The position numbers were made by a program, and so were the translations under genes. A stretch of 64,000 nucleotides of DNA from Marinospirillum minutulum DSM 6287 (GTDB lineage: Bacteria > Pseudomonadota > Gammaproteobacteria > Pseudomonadales > Halomonadaceae). The stretch lies in NCBI RefSeq assembly GCF_000422325.1, contig NZ_AULO01000013.1:97287-161286 (forward strand). Reading direction: 5' to 3'. The first letter of the stretch is position 1. Every line of letters begins with the position of its first letter. The notes below the pieces were generated by a model. It saw nothing but the letters and a program-made list of their open reading frames with translations, did not search any database and was not told where the DNA came from. Shown one piece after another: positions 51,495-60,581 of this stretch.

Positions 51495-52286
51495 ATGTCT
51501 GAGCCAAGCATTCTTCTCGAAATTAACGAAGGGGTTGCACTCTTAACCCTTAACCGTCCAGCAAACCTCAATAGTTTTAACGCTGAAATGCATCAGCAAA
51601 TGCGTGATGCCTTAAATCAAGTTCGTAAAGATGCCAGTGTGCGTGCACTAGTTATTACGGGCGCTGGTCGTGGCTTTTGTGCCGGACAAGATTTAGGTGA
51701 TCGCAATGTAGCGGCTACTAGCGAAGCACCCGATTTAGGTGAGTCGATTGAAAAACGCTACAACCCCATGCTACGCACTTTACGCGACCTACCACTACCG
51801 GTTATTTGTGCAGTCAATGGTGTAGCAGCTGGTGCAGGTGCCAACATAGCTTTGGCTTGTGATATTACACTTGCTGCCCGCTCTGCTAGCTTTATTCAAG
51901 CCTTCTGTAAAATTGGTCTTATTCCTGATTCTGGCGGCACTTGGACACTTCCTCGTTTAGCCGGTATGGCGCGTGCTAAAGGTATGGCTTTATTAGGTGA
52001 CAAAATTCCTGCTGAACAAGCAGAAAGCTGGGGCATGATTTGGCAGTGTGTAGATGACGAAAAGTTAATGGAAGAAACCATGAAACTAGCTCGTCATTTA
52101 GCAACTCAGCCCACCAAAGGCTTAGCTTTAATTAAACGCGCAATGAATGCCAGCACCAACAACACCTTTGATGAGCAGCTAGACCTAGAACGTGACTTAC
52201 AGCGTTTAGCAGGTCGTACTGAAGATTACCGTGAAGGCGTGGCTGCTTTTATGGAAAAACGCCAACCCAGTTTTAAGGGGCACTAA
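51495..52286 (+). CDS. paaG: Ring 1,2-epoxyphenylacetyl-CoA isomerase
   Basis: This 263-aa protein starts at ATG 51495, with AGGA upstream. The crotonase motifs are RGFCAGQDLGDR and AAGAGANIALACD. The second catalytic position is the PaaG type: IGLIPDSGGTWTLPRL with Asp rather than Glu, as expected for the isomerase that converts the ring epoxide to oxepin-CoA and later shifts the double bond. It lies between paaF and paaH. Confidence 0.95.
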   Translation: MSEPSILLEINEGVALLTLNRPANLNSFNAEMHQQMRDALNQVRKDASVRALVITGAGRGFCAGQDLGDRNVAATSEAPDLGESIEKRYNPMLRTLRDLPLPVICAVNGVAAGAGANIALACDITLAARSASFIQAFCKIGLIPDSGGTWTLPRLAGMARAKGMALLGDKIPAEQAESWGMIWQCVDDEKLMEETMKLARHLATQPTKGLALIKRAMNASTNNTFDEQLDLERDLQRLAGRTEDYREGVAAFMEKRQPSFKGH

Positions 52287-52304
52287 GTGTTAAAGGACAA
52301 AAGT

Positions 52305-53825
52305 ATGCAGGCTTTAAAACTTTCTGTAAAAATTGCCGTCATTGGTGCAGGTGCTATGGGTTCTGGTATCGCCCAAGTTGCAGCTCAAGCAGGACACACT
52401 GTTTATCTACAAGACCAACAAGCCGGTGCAGCTGAAAAAGGCAAAGCCGGTATTGCTAAGGTTCTGCAAAAACGTGTTGATAGCGGCAAGATGCAGCAGG
52501 CCGATTTAGATGCCCTGCTAAGCCGTATTCAGCCTGTGGATAGCTTAGAAGAACTTGCTGACGCTGGCCTAGTTATTGAAGCCATTATTGAAAACCTAGA
52601 CATTAAGCGCCAGCTATTTGCCAAGCTTGAAAATATTTGTAGTGAAGAAGTTATTCTAGCAACCAACACTTCTTCTATATCTGTTACTTCTTTAGGTGCT
52701 CAGCTAAAACGTCCAGAGCGTTTATTAGGTATGCACTTTTTCAATCCTGCGCCCTTAATGGCTTTGGTTGAAGTCATTCTTGGCTTGGCAACCGACAAAA
52801 AGCTTGCTGAAGTGGTTCATGCCACGGCTGCTGCTTGGGGCAAAAAGCCAGTTTTTGCAACGTCTACACCGGGCTTTATTGTTAACCGTGTTGCGCGTCC
52901 TTTCTATGCTGAAAGCCTACGCTTAATGCAAGAGCAAGCGGCAGACCCAGCCACACTAGATGCCTTATTGCGTGAAGCAGGCGGTTTCCGTATGGGTCCT
53001 TTTGAATTAATGGACTTAATCGGCCACGACGTTAACTATGCCGTGACTGAGTCGGTTTTCTCTGCCTATTACGGTGATTTCCGTTTTCAGCCTTCGCTTA
53101 TTCAAAAAGCCTTAGTAGAAGCTGGCCGCTTAGGTCGTAAAACTGGCCAAGGTTTTTATTCTTATGCTGAGGGTGCCAAGCGCCCTGAAGCAGCAACCCA
53201 AGCCAAACAAAGTATTACTGAGCAACCAGTCATTATTGAAGGTGAACTGGGTGCTGCCAGTGGTTTAGTTGAACACTTTAAACAAACTGGCTTAAACGTA
53301 ATTGAACGTGCCGGTGCGGGTGTCATTCGTTTTGGTGAAGCAACTCTAGCCTTAACTGATGGCCGTATGGCAAGTGAGCGAGTGGTTACTGATGGCTTAC
53401 AAGACTTAATCCTTTTTGATTTAGCTAAGGACTACCAACAGGCTAGCCGCTTGGCTATTACAGCTGCAACGCAAACTTCTACACAAGCACTCGACGATGC
53501 CACTGCGCTTTTACAAAAAGCAGGACTAGCCGTTAGCTTACTGAGCGATTCCCCCGGCCTAGTGGTGATGCGTACTTTGGCTATGTTGGCTAACGAAGCG
53601 GCCGATGCCGTATTGCAAGGTGTTGCCAGTGCCGCCGATGTTGATCTTGCCATGTGTGCTGGTGTGAATTACCCACAAGGCCCACTGAGCTGGAGTGACA
53701 GTCTTGGCCAAGGCGTTATTTGGCAAGTGCTTACTAACTTACAAGCTAGTTATGGCGAAGACCGTTACCGTCCCTCGTTATTACTGCGCCGTAATGCCTT
53801 TAACGGACAAAGTTTTTCTGCTTAA
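52305..53825 (+). CDS. paaH: 3-hydroxyadipyl-CoA dehydrogenase
   Basis: This 506-aa NAD+-dependent dehydrogenase starts at ATG 52305 (AAAGGA upstream) rather than GTG 52287. The Rossmann motif is IGAGAMGSGIAQVAAQAG and the catalytic His lies in LLGMHFFNPAPLM. A duplicated C-terminal domain follows (FRMGPFELMDLIGHD and later NYPQGPLSWSD), as in the long PaaH of pseudomonads. It oxidises 3-hydroxyadipyl-CoA. Confidence 0.95.
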   Translation: MQALKLSVKIAVIGAGAMGSGIAQVAAQAGHTVYLQDQQAGAAEKGKAGIAKVLQKRVDSGKMQQADLDALLSRIQPVDSLEELADAGLVIEAIIENLDIKRQLFAKLENICSEEVILATNTSSISVTSLGAQLKRPERLLGMHFFNPAPLMALVEVILGLATDKKLAEVVHATAAAWGKKPVFATSTPGFIVNRVARPFYAESLRLMQEQAADPATLDALLREAGGFRMGPFELMDLIGHDVNYAVTESVFSAYYGDFRFQPSLIQKALVEAGRLGRKTGQGFYSYAEGAKRPEAATQAKQSITEQPVIIEGELGAASGLVEHFKQTGLNVIERAGAGVIRFGEATLALTDGRMASERVVTDGLQDLILFDLAKDYQQASRLAITAATQTSTQALDDATALLQKAGLAVSLLSDSPGLVVMRTLAMLANEAADAVLQGVASAADVDLAMCAGVNYPQGPLSWSDSLGQGVIWQVLTNLQASYGEDRYRPSLLLRRNAFNGQSFSA

Positions 53826-53866
53826 TACCTAACAATAAAAATACCTAATAATAAAAGAGAAGCGTT

Positions 53867-54307
53867 ATGACAGATTTAACACCGCAACAATTAGCAGAAG
53901 CCTGTGCTGAAGCCATGTTTTCACGCGATCAGGCTAGCCAACAGCTAGGTATGAAAATTGCCTCGGTAGCACCCGGTCGTGCAGTGCTAACCATGACTGT
54001 TGATAACCGAATGATTCAAGGCCATGGCGCTTGCCATGGTGGATATCTTTTTACTCTGGCTGACTCTGCTTTTGCTTTTTCCTGCAACACCTACGACAAG
54101 GCAACAGTGGGTTCTGGCTGCAACATTGAATACGTTTCACCAGCCAAAGAAGGTGACTTATTAACTGCCACAGCCGTAGAGCTTACCCGTGGTAATCGTA
54201 CCGGTATCTACGACATCACCATCACTAACCAAGCTGATCAGGTGGTTGCCTACTTCCGTGGTAAATCCTATCAAGTTCGCGGTAGCGTTCGCCGCCTAGA
54301 GGAATAA
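53867..54307 (+). CDS. paaI: Hydroxyphenylacetyl-CoA thioesterase
   Basis: This 146-aa hotdog-fold thioesterase of the PaaI type has GHGACHGGYLFTLADSAFAF around residue 55, with the active-site Asn/Asp-Ser region. It releases CoA from dead-end phenylacetyl-CoA derivatives. The gene is 41 bp after paaH and 2 bp before paaJ, in the same operon. Confidence 0.93.
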   Translation: MTDLTPQQLAEACAEAMFSRDQASQQLGMKIASVAPGRAVLTMTVDNRMIQGHGACHGGYLFTLADSAFAFSCNTYDKATVGSGCNIEYVSPAKEGDLLTATAVELTRGNRTGIYDITITNQADQVVAYFRGKSYQVRGSVRRLEE

Positions 54308-54309
54308 CA

Positions 54310-55545
54310 ATGACTCAAACGAATTTATTACAAGATGCTTACATTATAGATGCGATAAGAACCCCAGTTGGTCGTTATGGCGGCGCTTTATCTTCGGTCA
54401 GAGCCGATGACCTAGGTGCAATTCCTATGAAAGCCCTGATGGAACGTCACCCAGACTTAGACTGGAGCAAGGTTGATGACGTGCTTTATGGCTGCGCCAA
54501 CCAAGCTGGTGAAGACAACCGTGATGTCGCTCGCATGTCAGCACTTTTAGCTGGCCTACCCATAGACGTACCTGGCGGCACCATTAACCGCCTGTGTGGC
54601 TCAGGTATGGATGCCGTCGGTACAGCAGCCCGTGCCTTGCGCACCGGCGAAGCCAAATTAATGATTGCCGGTGGCGTTGAATCTATGTCACGCGCACCCT
54701 TTGTAATGGGTAAAGCAGATTCAGCCTTCAGCCGCCAAGCAGAAATGTTTGATACCACCATTGGCTGGCGTTTCATTAACCCTTTAATGAAAAAGCAGTA
54801 TGGCGTTGATTCCATGCCTGAAACGGCAGAAAACGTGGCTGAAGATTTTAATATTTCTCGTGCTGACCAAGATGCCTTTGCGCTACGCAGTCAAGAACGC
54901 ACTGCTGCAGCTCAAGCTAATGGCCGTTTAGCGCAAGAAATCACCCCTGTTCTGGTTCCACGCCGCAAGCAAGAAGCCTTGGTTGTTGATACCGATGAAC
55001 ACCCTCGCCCTACTACGCTAGAAGCCCTGGCTAAACTACCGACACCTTTTAGAGAAGGCGGTAGCGTTACCCCAGGCAATGCTTCGGGTGTAAACGATGG
55101 TGCTTGTGCTTTGTTAATGGCCAGCTCTGAAGGCATTCAGCAGTTTGGCTTAAAGCCTCGTGCCAAAGTTATTGCTATGGCAACGGCTGGTGTCGAACCA
55201 CGCATTATGGGGTTTGGGCCAGCGCCTGCTACCCGCAAAGTGCTAGAAGTTGCCGGTTTAAAACTTGAAGATATGGACGTTATTGAGCTAAACGAAGCCT
55301 TTGCTGCACAAGCACTGGCGGTAATGCGTGATTTAGGCTTACCTGATGATGCACCTCAGGTTAACCCTAATGGTGGTGCAATTTCTCTAGGTCACCCACT
55401 AGGTATGAGTGGGGCACGTTTAATTACCACAGCACTACATGAGCTTGAGAAACTTCACTCTGAAGGCAAATCTAGTCGCTATGCCCTCTGCACTATGTGT
55501 ATTGGTGTTGGTCAAGGTATTGCACTAATAATTGAGCGGGTTTAA
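54310..55545 (+). CDS. paaJ: 3-oxoadipyl-CoA/3-oxo-5,6-dehydrosuberyl-CoA thiolase
   Basis: This 411-aa thiolase has the acyl-accepting Cys in [18 protein letters not shown], the His in [12 protein letters not shown] and the second catalytic Cys in [12 protein letters not shown]. It cleaves the beta-keto acyl-CoAs of the phenylacetate pathway to acetyl-CoA and succinyl-CoA. It starts 2 bp after paaI and is followed by paaK after 79 bp. Confidence 0.95.
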   Translation: MTQTNLLQDAYIIDAIRTPVGRYGGALSSVRADDLGAIPMKALMERHPDLDWSKVDDVLYGCANQAGEDNRDVARMSALLAGLPIDVPGGTINRLCGSGMDAVGTAARALRTGEAKLMIAGGVESMSRAPFVMGKADSAFSRQAEMFDTTIGWRFINPLMKKQYGVDSMPETAENVAEDFNISRADQDAFALRSQERTAAAQANGRLAQEITPVLVPRRKQEALVVDTDEHPRPTTLEALAKLPTPFREGGSVTPGNASGVNDGACALLMASSEGIQQFGLKPRAKVIAMATAGVEPRIMGFGPAPATRKVLEVAGLKLEDMDVIELNEAFAAQALAVMRDLGLPDDAPQVNPNGGAISLGHPLGMSGARLITTALHELEKLHSEGKSSRYALCTMCIGVGQGIALIIERV

Positions 55546-55624
55546 ACCCACTTAATTAAATAAAAATAAAATTTGAGCTAAGGGCAGTTAATAGCTGCCC
55601 AACAACAAAAATCAGGAAATAAAA

Positions 55625-56935
55625 ATGACCCTACCCCTACAAAAATTAGGCACCTTAGACCCACTAGAAACAGCCAGTTTAGATGAGCTAAGAAACACCC
55701 AGCTACAGCGCCTACGCTGGAGCTTAAATCATGCCTATACTAACGTTCCTTTTTATCGCAAAGCCTTTACCGATAAAGGCATTCATCCTTTAGATATTAA
55801 CTGTTTAGAAGACTTGTCTAAGGTTGGTTTTACTACCAAGGCTGACCTACGTGACAACTACCCCTACGGCATGTTTGCCACACCCATGCGAGATATCGTT
55901 CGTATTCATGCATCCAGTGGTACAACGGGTCAACCTACTGTTGTTGGTTACACGCAAAACGACATTAATACTTGGGCCGATGTAGTCGCTCGCTCTATTC
56001 GTGCTGCTGGCGGCCATGCTGGCGACAAGGTTCACGTTGCTTACGGCTACGGTTTGTTTACGGGTGGTTTAGGTGCTCACTATGGTGCTGAACGCTTAGG
56101 CTGTACGGTTATTCCTATGTCGGGTGGCCAAACGGAAAAGCAGGTTCAGCTGATTAATGATTTTGGTCCTGACATCATTATGGTAACGCCTTCTTACATG
56201 CTAAACATTGCTGATGAATTTGATCGTCAAGGCATAGACCCCCACAAGCTACCACTGCGTATAGGTATCTTTGGTGCAGAGCCTTGGACAGACAGCATGC
56301 GTACCGAGCTAGAACAGCGTCTTGGTATTCAAGCATTAGATATTTATGGTTTGTCTGAAGTTATGGGGCCAGGTGTAGGTATGGAGTGTGCTGAAACTAG
56401 AGATGGCCCTACTATTTGGGAAGACCATTTTTATCCAGAAATTATTGATCCCAATACTGGTGAAGTATTACCCGATGGTGAGTATGGTGAGCTAGTATTC
56501 ACTTCACTTACTAAAGAAGCTTTACCCATTATTCGCTACCGTACCCGTGACCTAACACGTTTATTGCCTGGCACAGCACGCCCTATGCGCCGCATTGACA
56601 AAATAACCGGCCGCAGCGATGACATGTTAATTATTCGTGGCGTAAACGTCTTCCCAACGCAGATAGAAGAGCAAATTTTAAAAATTGCAGCGCTAGCACC
56701 CCATTATGAAATAGTGGTGTACCGTGATGGTAATTTAGACTGTGTTGATATACGTGTAGAGCTTAAACCTGATGCTAACGCATCTGATGCTGAAACCTGC
56801 CAAAGAATTGCTAAGGAGTTACAGCATCATATTAAATCAGTTGTGGGTATTAGTACCCGTGTTAAGGTTTGCAATTCTGGCCTACTGCCACGTTCTGAAG
56901 GCAAGGCAACGCGAGTATTTGACAAGCGCAAATAA
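55625..56935 (+). CDS. paaK: Phenylacetate-CoA ligase
   Basis: This 436-aa adenylating enzyme activates phenylacetate to phenylacetyl-CoA, the first step of the pathway. It has the P-loop motif SSGTTGQPTVVGYT (about residue 97), YGLSEVMGPGVGMEC and the C-terminal hinge GRSDDMLIIRGVNVFPTQIE. An AGGA ribosome site is upstream. A strong terminator 20 bp after the stop ends the paaF-K operon. Confidence 0.96.
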   Translation: MTLPLQKLGTLDPLETASLDELRNTQLQRLRWSLNHAYTNVPFYRKAFTDKGIHPLDINCLEDLSKVGFTTKADLRDNYPYGMFATPMRDIVRIHASSGTTGQPTVVGYTQNDINTWADVVARSIRAAGGHAGDKVHVAYGYGLFTGGLGAHYGAERLGCTVIPMSGGQTEKQVQLINDFGPDIIMVTPSYMLNIADEFDRQGIDPHKLPLRIGIFGAEPWTDSMRTELEQRLGIQALDIYGLSEVMGPGVGMECAETRDGPTIWEDHFYPEIIDPNTGEVLPDGEYGELVFTSLTKEALPIIRYRTRDLTRLLPGTARPMRRIDKITGRSDDMLIIRGVNVFPTQIEEQILKIAALAPHYEIVVYRDGNLDCVDIRVELKPDANASDAETCQRIAKELQHHIKSVVGISTRVKVCNSGLLPRSEGKATRVFDKRK

Positions 56936-56953
56936 CATTAAAAACCCTTTCCT

Positions 56954-56978
56954 AACCCCACTTCATGTGGGGTTTTTT
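56954..56978 (+). terminator. Terminator of the paaFGHIJK operon
   Basis: The stem AACCCCAC (56954-56961) and GTGGGGTT (56967-56974) has a 5-base loop and is followed by T residues to 56978. It is a classical intrinsic terminator. Confidence 0.9.
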
Positions 56979-57024
56979 ATGCCTAAAATCCAGCTTTATT
57001 TTGATTTATGTCAAGAGATAATGC

Positions 57025-57071
57025 GACACACAATAAGTGATCTTGAATAAGATTTATGTATCACTTATAAC
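57025..57071 (+). promoter_or_regulatory. Promoter and candidate paa-regulon operator of the diiron gene
   Basis: The sigma-70 boxes are TTGAAT (57043-57048), 17 bp, TATAAC (57066-57071). GACAC (57025-57029) and GTATC (57058-57062) form an inverted pair 28 bp apart. The second half lies between the promoter boxes, the same geometry as at paaF and paaA. An inner dyad, ATCTT-N4-AAGAT, is also present. Confidence 0.65.
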
Positions 57072-57130
57072 TATAGTCGACTTGCAAGTCATTACCCAAC
57101 AACAAAAACAAAATCAAAAGGTCGCAAACA

Positions 57131-58156
57131 ATGGCTAAAAATGAACAGCTTGCTAAATCAATGGAATTCCCACCTGCTACAGAACAGCCCAATATCTATC
57201 CCTTATCTTGGCATTCACAAACAGAAAAGATGGAAGAAGTCTGGGATGCAGCACAACGCGAAAACTGGGATCCTAAACACCTACCTTGGGATACACTCGA
57301 TGTCGACTCCTACTCTTGGGAAGAGCGTGAATCTATAGCCTACTGGTGGACTCTCTTATCCGTGTTCGATGCTTCTGCACCTCCAGTATTTGCTGAAGCT
57401 TTTATTAAAACCTACGAAATGCATGAAGAAGATGCAGTGCGCCGCTGCTTTTTTTCAGTAACCCGAGATGAGCAAAACCACGAACAAATGTGTGGCCTTG
57501 CTATCACTAAGTTTTTAGAACACCCAGACCCTTTAACCTACGAACCTAAAACTGAATTGGGTAAACGCCTTCAAAAAAATGCCAAATGGCTTTATTACAA
57601 TGGTGGTCGCTATTGGAATGGCTACAAAAAAGCCGTACCTAAATACTCCCTAGGTGTGCTTTTCAGTTCTTTTTTAATGGGTGAAATTGCTGCTGCCACT
57701 ATATTTAAACAAATGCACGAAAATAGCCGCGAGTTAGTTTTCAAAGAAGCCTTCAAAAACATAGGTCGTGATGAAGGGCGTCACATGGCAATTTGTATGG
57801 CACTCATGGAGCGTGACTACCCAGGCATGCAAGACGACGAACGTGCGCTAGTAACCAAGCAAATTCGTGCTGGTTATTTATTCCTATCAGCAGTTTTGTT
57901 TGAACCACCCATGGAGTTCTGGGATCTACCCGACGACTTTATTAGCAACCAGCGTGAGGCTGAAGAAATAGCACGTAATGCGGGTTTTGGTGTACCTAGC
58001 TATGAAGCTAAAAAAGAAAACTGGCGCAATGCTATGTTGAATTTAAAAGGCGTACTCGATCGTTACAATATCCCTTTCCCTGCCATTCCAGAAGTGGGCA
58101 TTGATGGTCAAGAAGTGACTGATATAGATATGGCAGAAATTATTCCTGTCTTCTAA
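57131..58156 (+). CDS. R2-like (ferritin-fold) diiron oxygenase/oxidase of unknown substrate
   Basis: This 341-aa cytoplasmic helical protein has two carboxylate-bridged diiron motifs: TRDEQNHEQM (Glu114, His117) and GRDEGRHMAI (Glu215, His218). Glu185 lies in FLMGEIAAAT, and Asp80 or Glu89 is the likely remaining ligand. The order and spacing follow ribonucleotide reductase R2 and R2-like ligand-binding oxidases rather than PaaA or DmpN. It is not a housekeeping R2: no large subunit is nearby and the sequence differs. It stands between paaK and paaA with a paa-type operator, followed by its own reductase gene. A monooxygenase feeding aromatics into the phenylacetate route is plausible but unproven. 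Confidence 0.8.
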   Translation: MAKNEQLAKSMEFPPATEQPNIYPLSWHSQTEKMEEVWDAAQRENWDPKHLPWDTLDVDSYSWEERESIAYWWTLLSVFDASAPPVFAEAFIKTYEMHEEDAVRRCFFSVTRDEQNHEQMCGLAITKFLEHPDPLTYEPKTELGKRLQKNAKWLYYNGGRYWNGYKKAVPKYSLGVLFSSFLMGEIAAATIFKQMHENSRELVFKEAFKNIGRDEGRHMAICMALMERDYPGMQDDERALVTKQIRAGYLFLSAVLFEPPMEFWDLPDDFISNQREAEEIARNAGFGVPSYEAKKENWRNAMLNLKGVLDRYNIPFPAIPEVGIDGQEVTDIDMAEIIPVF

Positions 58157-58172
58157 TTTAGTCCATCCATCT

Positions 58173-58206
58173 AAGCCACAACAGCCCTAACTAGCTGTTG
58201 TGGCTT
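58173..58206 (+). terminator. Hairpin between the diiron gene and its reductase gene
   Basis: A perfect 13-bp stem, AAGCCACAACAGC (58173-58185) with GCTGTTGTGGCTT (58194-58206), has an 8-base loop but only a very short T run. It probably attenuates read-through so that the reductase is made in smaller amounts than the oxygenase. Confidence 0.6.
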
Positions 58207-58258
58207 TAAACTCACACCCTTTTTTAACTATAAAAACAACCTCAAATAAGAGGCAGGT

Positions 58259-59305
58259 ATGCAAAAAATTGTCCTCCATCCCTCGGGACGCGAAGTTGAA
58301 TGTGCACCCGGTGATACAGTCTTAGCAGCACTAGAAAAAAAAGGTCATGCTCTACCCAACAACTGCCGTGCAGGTGCCTGTGGTGAATGCAAAGTAAAAG
58401 TTGTTTCCGGGCAGTTTGATCAAGGCATGGTACTAGACATGGCACTTAGCCAAGATGACCGTAAGCAGGGTTATGGGCTTATGTGTATGGCTAAACCTTT
58501 AACAGAAGAATTGGTAATAGAATGGGGAACAGAAGACGCTAGACCCAAGCTTTTTCCACCCAAAGAAAACCAGCGTTACATTATTACTGAAATTACCCAG
58601 TGCACACCCAAAATTAAACAATTAAGAATGCGCCCTATCGGCAAGGCAATGCGCTATTGGCCTGGGCAATACATAACCCTTGGTGACAACCCTAACACAG
58701 CACCTGAGCGCTGCTACTCCATTGCTAATGCACCAAGACAAGATGGTGAGCTGCTACTACAGATTACTCAAGTACCGGATGGAAAAACAAGTAGCTGGGT
58801 ACACCAAGAACTAGCAGTGGGCGATATGTTAAAAATAAATGGCCCTTACGGTACCTTTATTGGAGACCCAGCAACAGATACTCCCGTACTTTGCTTGGCT
58901 GCAGGTTCTGGGCTTGCTCCTTTGTTATCACTGACAGAAGCGGCACTTAGGCGTGATTTTCGTAAGCCAGTAACCCTTATGCTTTCGGCAAGAACAGAAG
59001 CAGACTTATACGAAAAAGGCTTAATGAGCTATTGGGAAGCAAAACACCGCAACTTTAACTACAAACCAACCCTAACCCATGAAAGCAACCCTAACTACCT
59101 AAACGGCTTACTTCCTGATGTTTTACCAAAAACTTTTAAAGATTTATCAGAGCACAGTATTTTTATTGCCGGAAGCCCAGGTTTTGTAGATGCCTGCATT
59201 GAAGCAGTAAAAAAATTAGGCGCACCAGAAGAGCGTATTTTTACTGAAGGGTATTTTGATCAAGCCCAACCAACCATCGCACCTAAAAGCCATCTGGTTA
59301 GCTAG
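58259..59305 (+). CDS. NAD(P)H oxidoreductase with [2Fe-2S] and FAD domains, partner of the diiron protein
   Basis: This 348-aa reductase has an N-terminal plant-type ferredoxin domain (ligands Cys36, Cys41, Cys44 in CRAGACGECKVKV and Cys76 in LMCMAKP). A ferredoxin-NADP+ reductase module follows: RCYSIANAP for FAD, AAGSGLAPLLSL for the pyridine nucleotide, and a FIAGSPGFVDA end region. The domain order equals DmpP and BenC, the reverse of PaaE. Its place 102 bp after the diiron gene makes it the likely electron donor. AAGAGG lies upstream of the start. Confidence 0.86.
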   Translation: MQKIVLHPSGREVECAPGDTVLAALEKKGHALPNNCRAGACGECKVKVVSGQFDQGMVLDMALSQDDRKQGYGLMCMAKPLTEELVIEWGTEDARPKLFPPKENQRYIITEITQCTPKIKQLRMRPIGKAMRYWPGQYITLGDNPNTAPERCYSIANAPRQDGELLLQITQVPDGKTSSWVHQELAVGDMLKINGPYGTFIGDPATDTPVLCLAAGSGLAPLLSLTEAALRRDFRKPVTLMLSARTEADLYEKGLMSYWEAKHRNFNYKPTLTHESNPNYLNGLLPDVLPKTFKDLSEHSIFIAGSPGFVDACIEAVKKLGAPEERIFTEGYFDQAQPTIAPKSHLVS

Positions 59306-59343
59306 CTAATACCGCTTACACACTTGAATTTAACCTTCTAAAA

Positions 59344-59398
59344 AAGCGATACACTGAATTTTACTTTGCAAGAAATTCAGTGTATCGCTTAGTTTTTT
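59344..59398 (+). terminator. Long perfect hairpin terminator containing an operator-like palindrome
   Basis: The stem AAGCGATACACTGAATTT (59344-59361) and AAATTCAGTGTATCGCTT (59373-59390) is 18 bp and perfect, with an 11-base loop, followed by a T tract. It ends the diiron/reductase unit. The arms contain GATAC (59348) and GTATC (59386), 29 bp apart, matching the paa operator half-sites. Confidence 0.85.
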
Positions 59399-59436
59399 TA
59401 GTGGCTTTTAACGCACAAATAGTCAAAAAATAACAC

Positions 59437-59481
59437 GATACACAAAATCAATACTTGATATTAGTTTAGGTATCATATAAA
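59437..59481 (+). promoter_or_regulatory. Promoter and candidate paa-regulon operator at paaA
   Basis: The -35 is TTGATA (59455-59460) and the -10 TATAAA (59476-59481) with 15 bp spacing (slightly short). GATAC (59437-59441) and GTATC (59470-59474) form an inverted pair 28 bp apart, with the right half between the promoter boxes. The long leader (about 80 bp) to paaA has no other feature I can see. Confidence 0.65.
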
Positions 59482-59568
59482 AATAACACTAGCTTCTTAG
59501 CCAGATCATCTAGGTTACATAAGGTAACAATAGATAAAGAACAATAAAGACCCATTGGAGGCACTTAT

Positions 59569-60564
59569 ATGTACGCACAACTCGTTGAGACTGGAGTAAA
59601 ACGCGTTAAGACATTAGAAGAAATGTCACCTGAAGAACGCGCCTTTCAAGAAAAGATTGATGCAGAAATTAAGATCGAGCCAAAAAACTGGATGCCCGAT
59701 GCTTATCGCAAAACCTTGGTTCGCCAAATTTCTCAGCACGCTCACTCTGAAGTAGTCGGCATGTTACCTGAAGGCAACTGGGTAACGCGTGCGCCAACGC
59801 TAAAGCGTAAGCTACAGCTAATGGCAAAAATTCAAGATGAAGCCGGTCATGGTCTTTATCTGTACAGCGCTATGGAAACCTTAGGTGCCAGCCGCGATGA
59901 AGAAATTGAAAAGCTTCACCAGGGTAAAGCTAAGTATTCCAGTATTTTTAACTACCCAACGCTAAACTGGTCCGATATGGGTGCAGTTGGCTGGTTAGTA
60001 GATGGCGCTGCTATCGTAAACCAGGTTGTTCTACAGCGTACTTCTTACGGCCCTTATTCACGCGCTATGGTGCGTATTTGTAAAGAAGAAAGCTTCCACC
60101 AACGCCAAGGCTATCAAATTCTTCTCGATATGATGCGTGAAGGAACTGAAGAACAAAAGGCTATGGTTCAAGATTCTATTAACCGCCTTTGGTGGCCTGC
60201 ACTAATGATGTTTGGTCCTTCAGACGAACACTCACCTAACTCACAACAGTCTATGGCTTGGAAAATTAAGCGTAAGAGTAATGATGAGTTGCGCCAAATG
60301 TTTATTGACCAAACCGTTCCTCAGCTTGAATTCCTTGGCTGTACAGCACCCGATCCAGACCTTAAGTGGAATGAAGAACGTGGCCACTATGACTTTGGTG
60401 AAATTGATTGGAATGAATTTTACGAAGTACTAAAAGGCAATGGTCCTTGTAACCGTGAACGGATTGCAACACGTAAAAAAGCAATTGATGAAGGTACTTG
60501 GGTACGTCAGGCCGCTAAAGCCTATGCCGAGAAACAAAAACAAAAACAGCGCGACGCCGCTTAA
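59569..60564 (+). CDS. paaA: Phenylacetyl-CoA epoxidase, catalytic subunit A
   Basis: This 331-aa diiron subunit inserts oxygen into phenylacetyl-CoA to form the ring 1,2-epoxide. The ligand motifs are [13 protein letters not shown] (Glu/His) and [13 protein letters not shown] (Glu/His). The C-terminal [21 protein letters not shown] is family-typical. GGAGG seven bases upstream fixes the start. It is the first gene of paaABCDE. Confidence 0.96.
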   Translation: MYAQLVETGVKRVKTLEEMSPEERAFQEKIDAEIKIEPKNWMPDAYRKTLVRQISQHAHSEVVGMLPEGNWVTRAPTLKRKLQLMAKIQDEAGHGLYLYSAMETLGASRDEEIEKLHQGKAKYSSIFNYPTLNWSDMGAVGWLVDGAAIVNQVVLQRTSYGPYSRAMVRICKEESFHQRQGYQILLDMMREGTEEQKAMVQDSINRLWWPALMMFGPSDEHSPNSQQSMAWKIKRKSNDELRQMFIDQTVPQLEFLGCTAPDPDLKWNEERGHYDFGEIDWNEFYEVLKGNGPCNRERIATRKKAIDEGTWVRQAAKAYAEKQKQKQRDAA

Positions 60565-60581
60565 TTATTAGGAGAATAAAA

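Noticed and set aside
57131..58156. Ribonucleotide reductase small subunit (nrdB) as identity of the diiron protein
   Set aside because: No nrdA nearby, a dedicated flavin/[2Fe-2S] reductase follows, and the placement and operator tie it to the paa genes; only the fold is shared.
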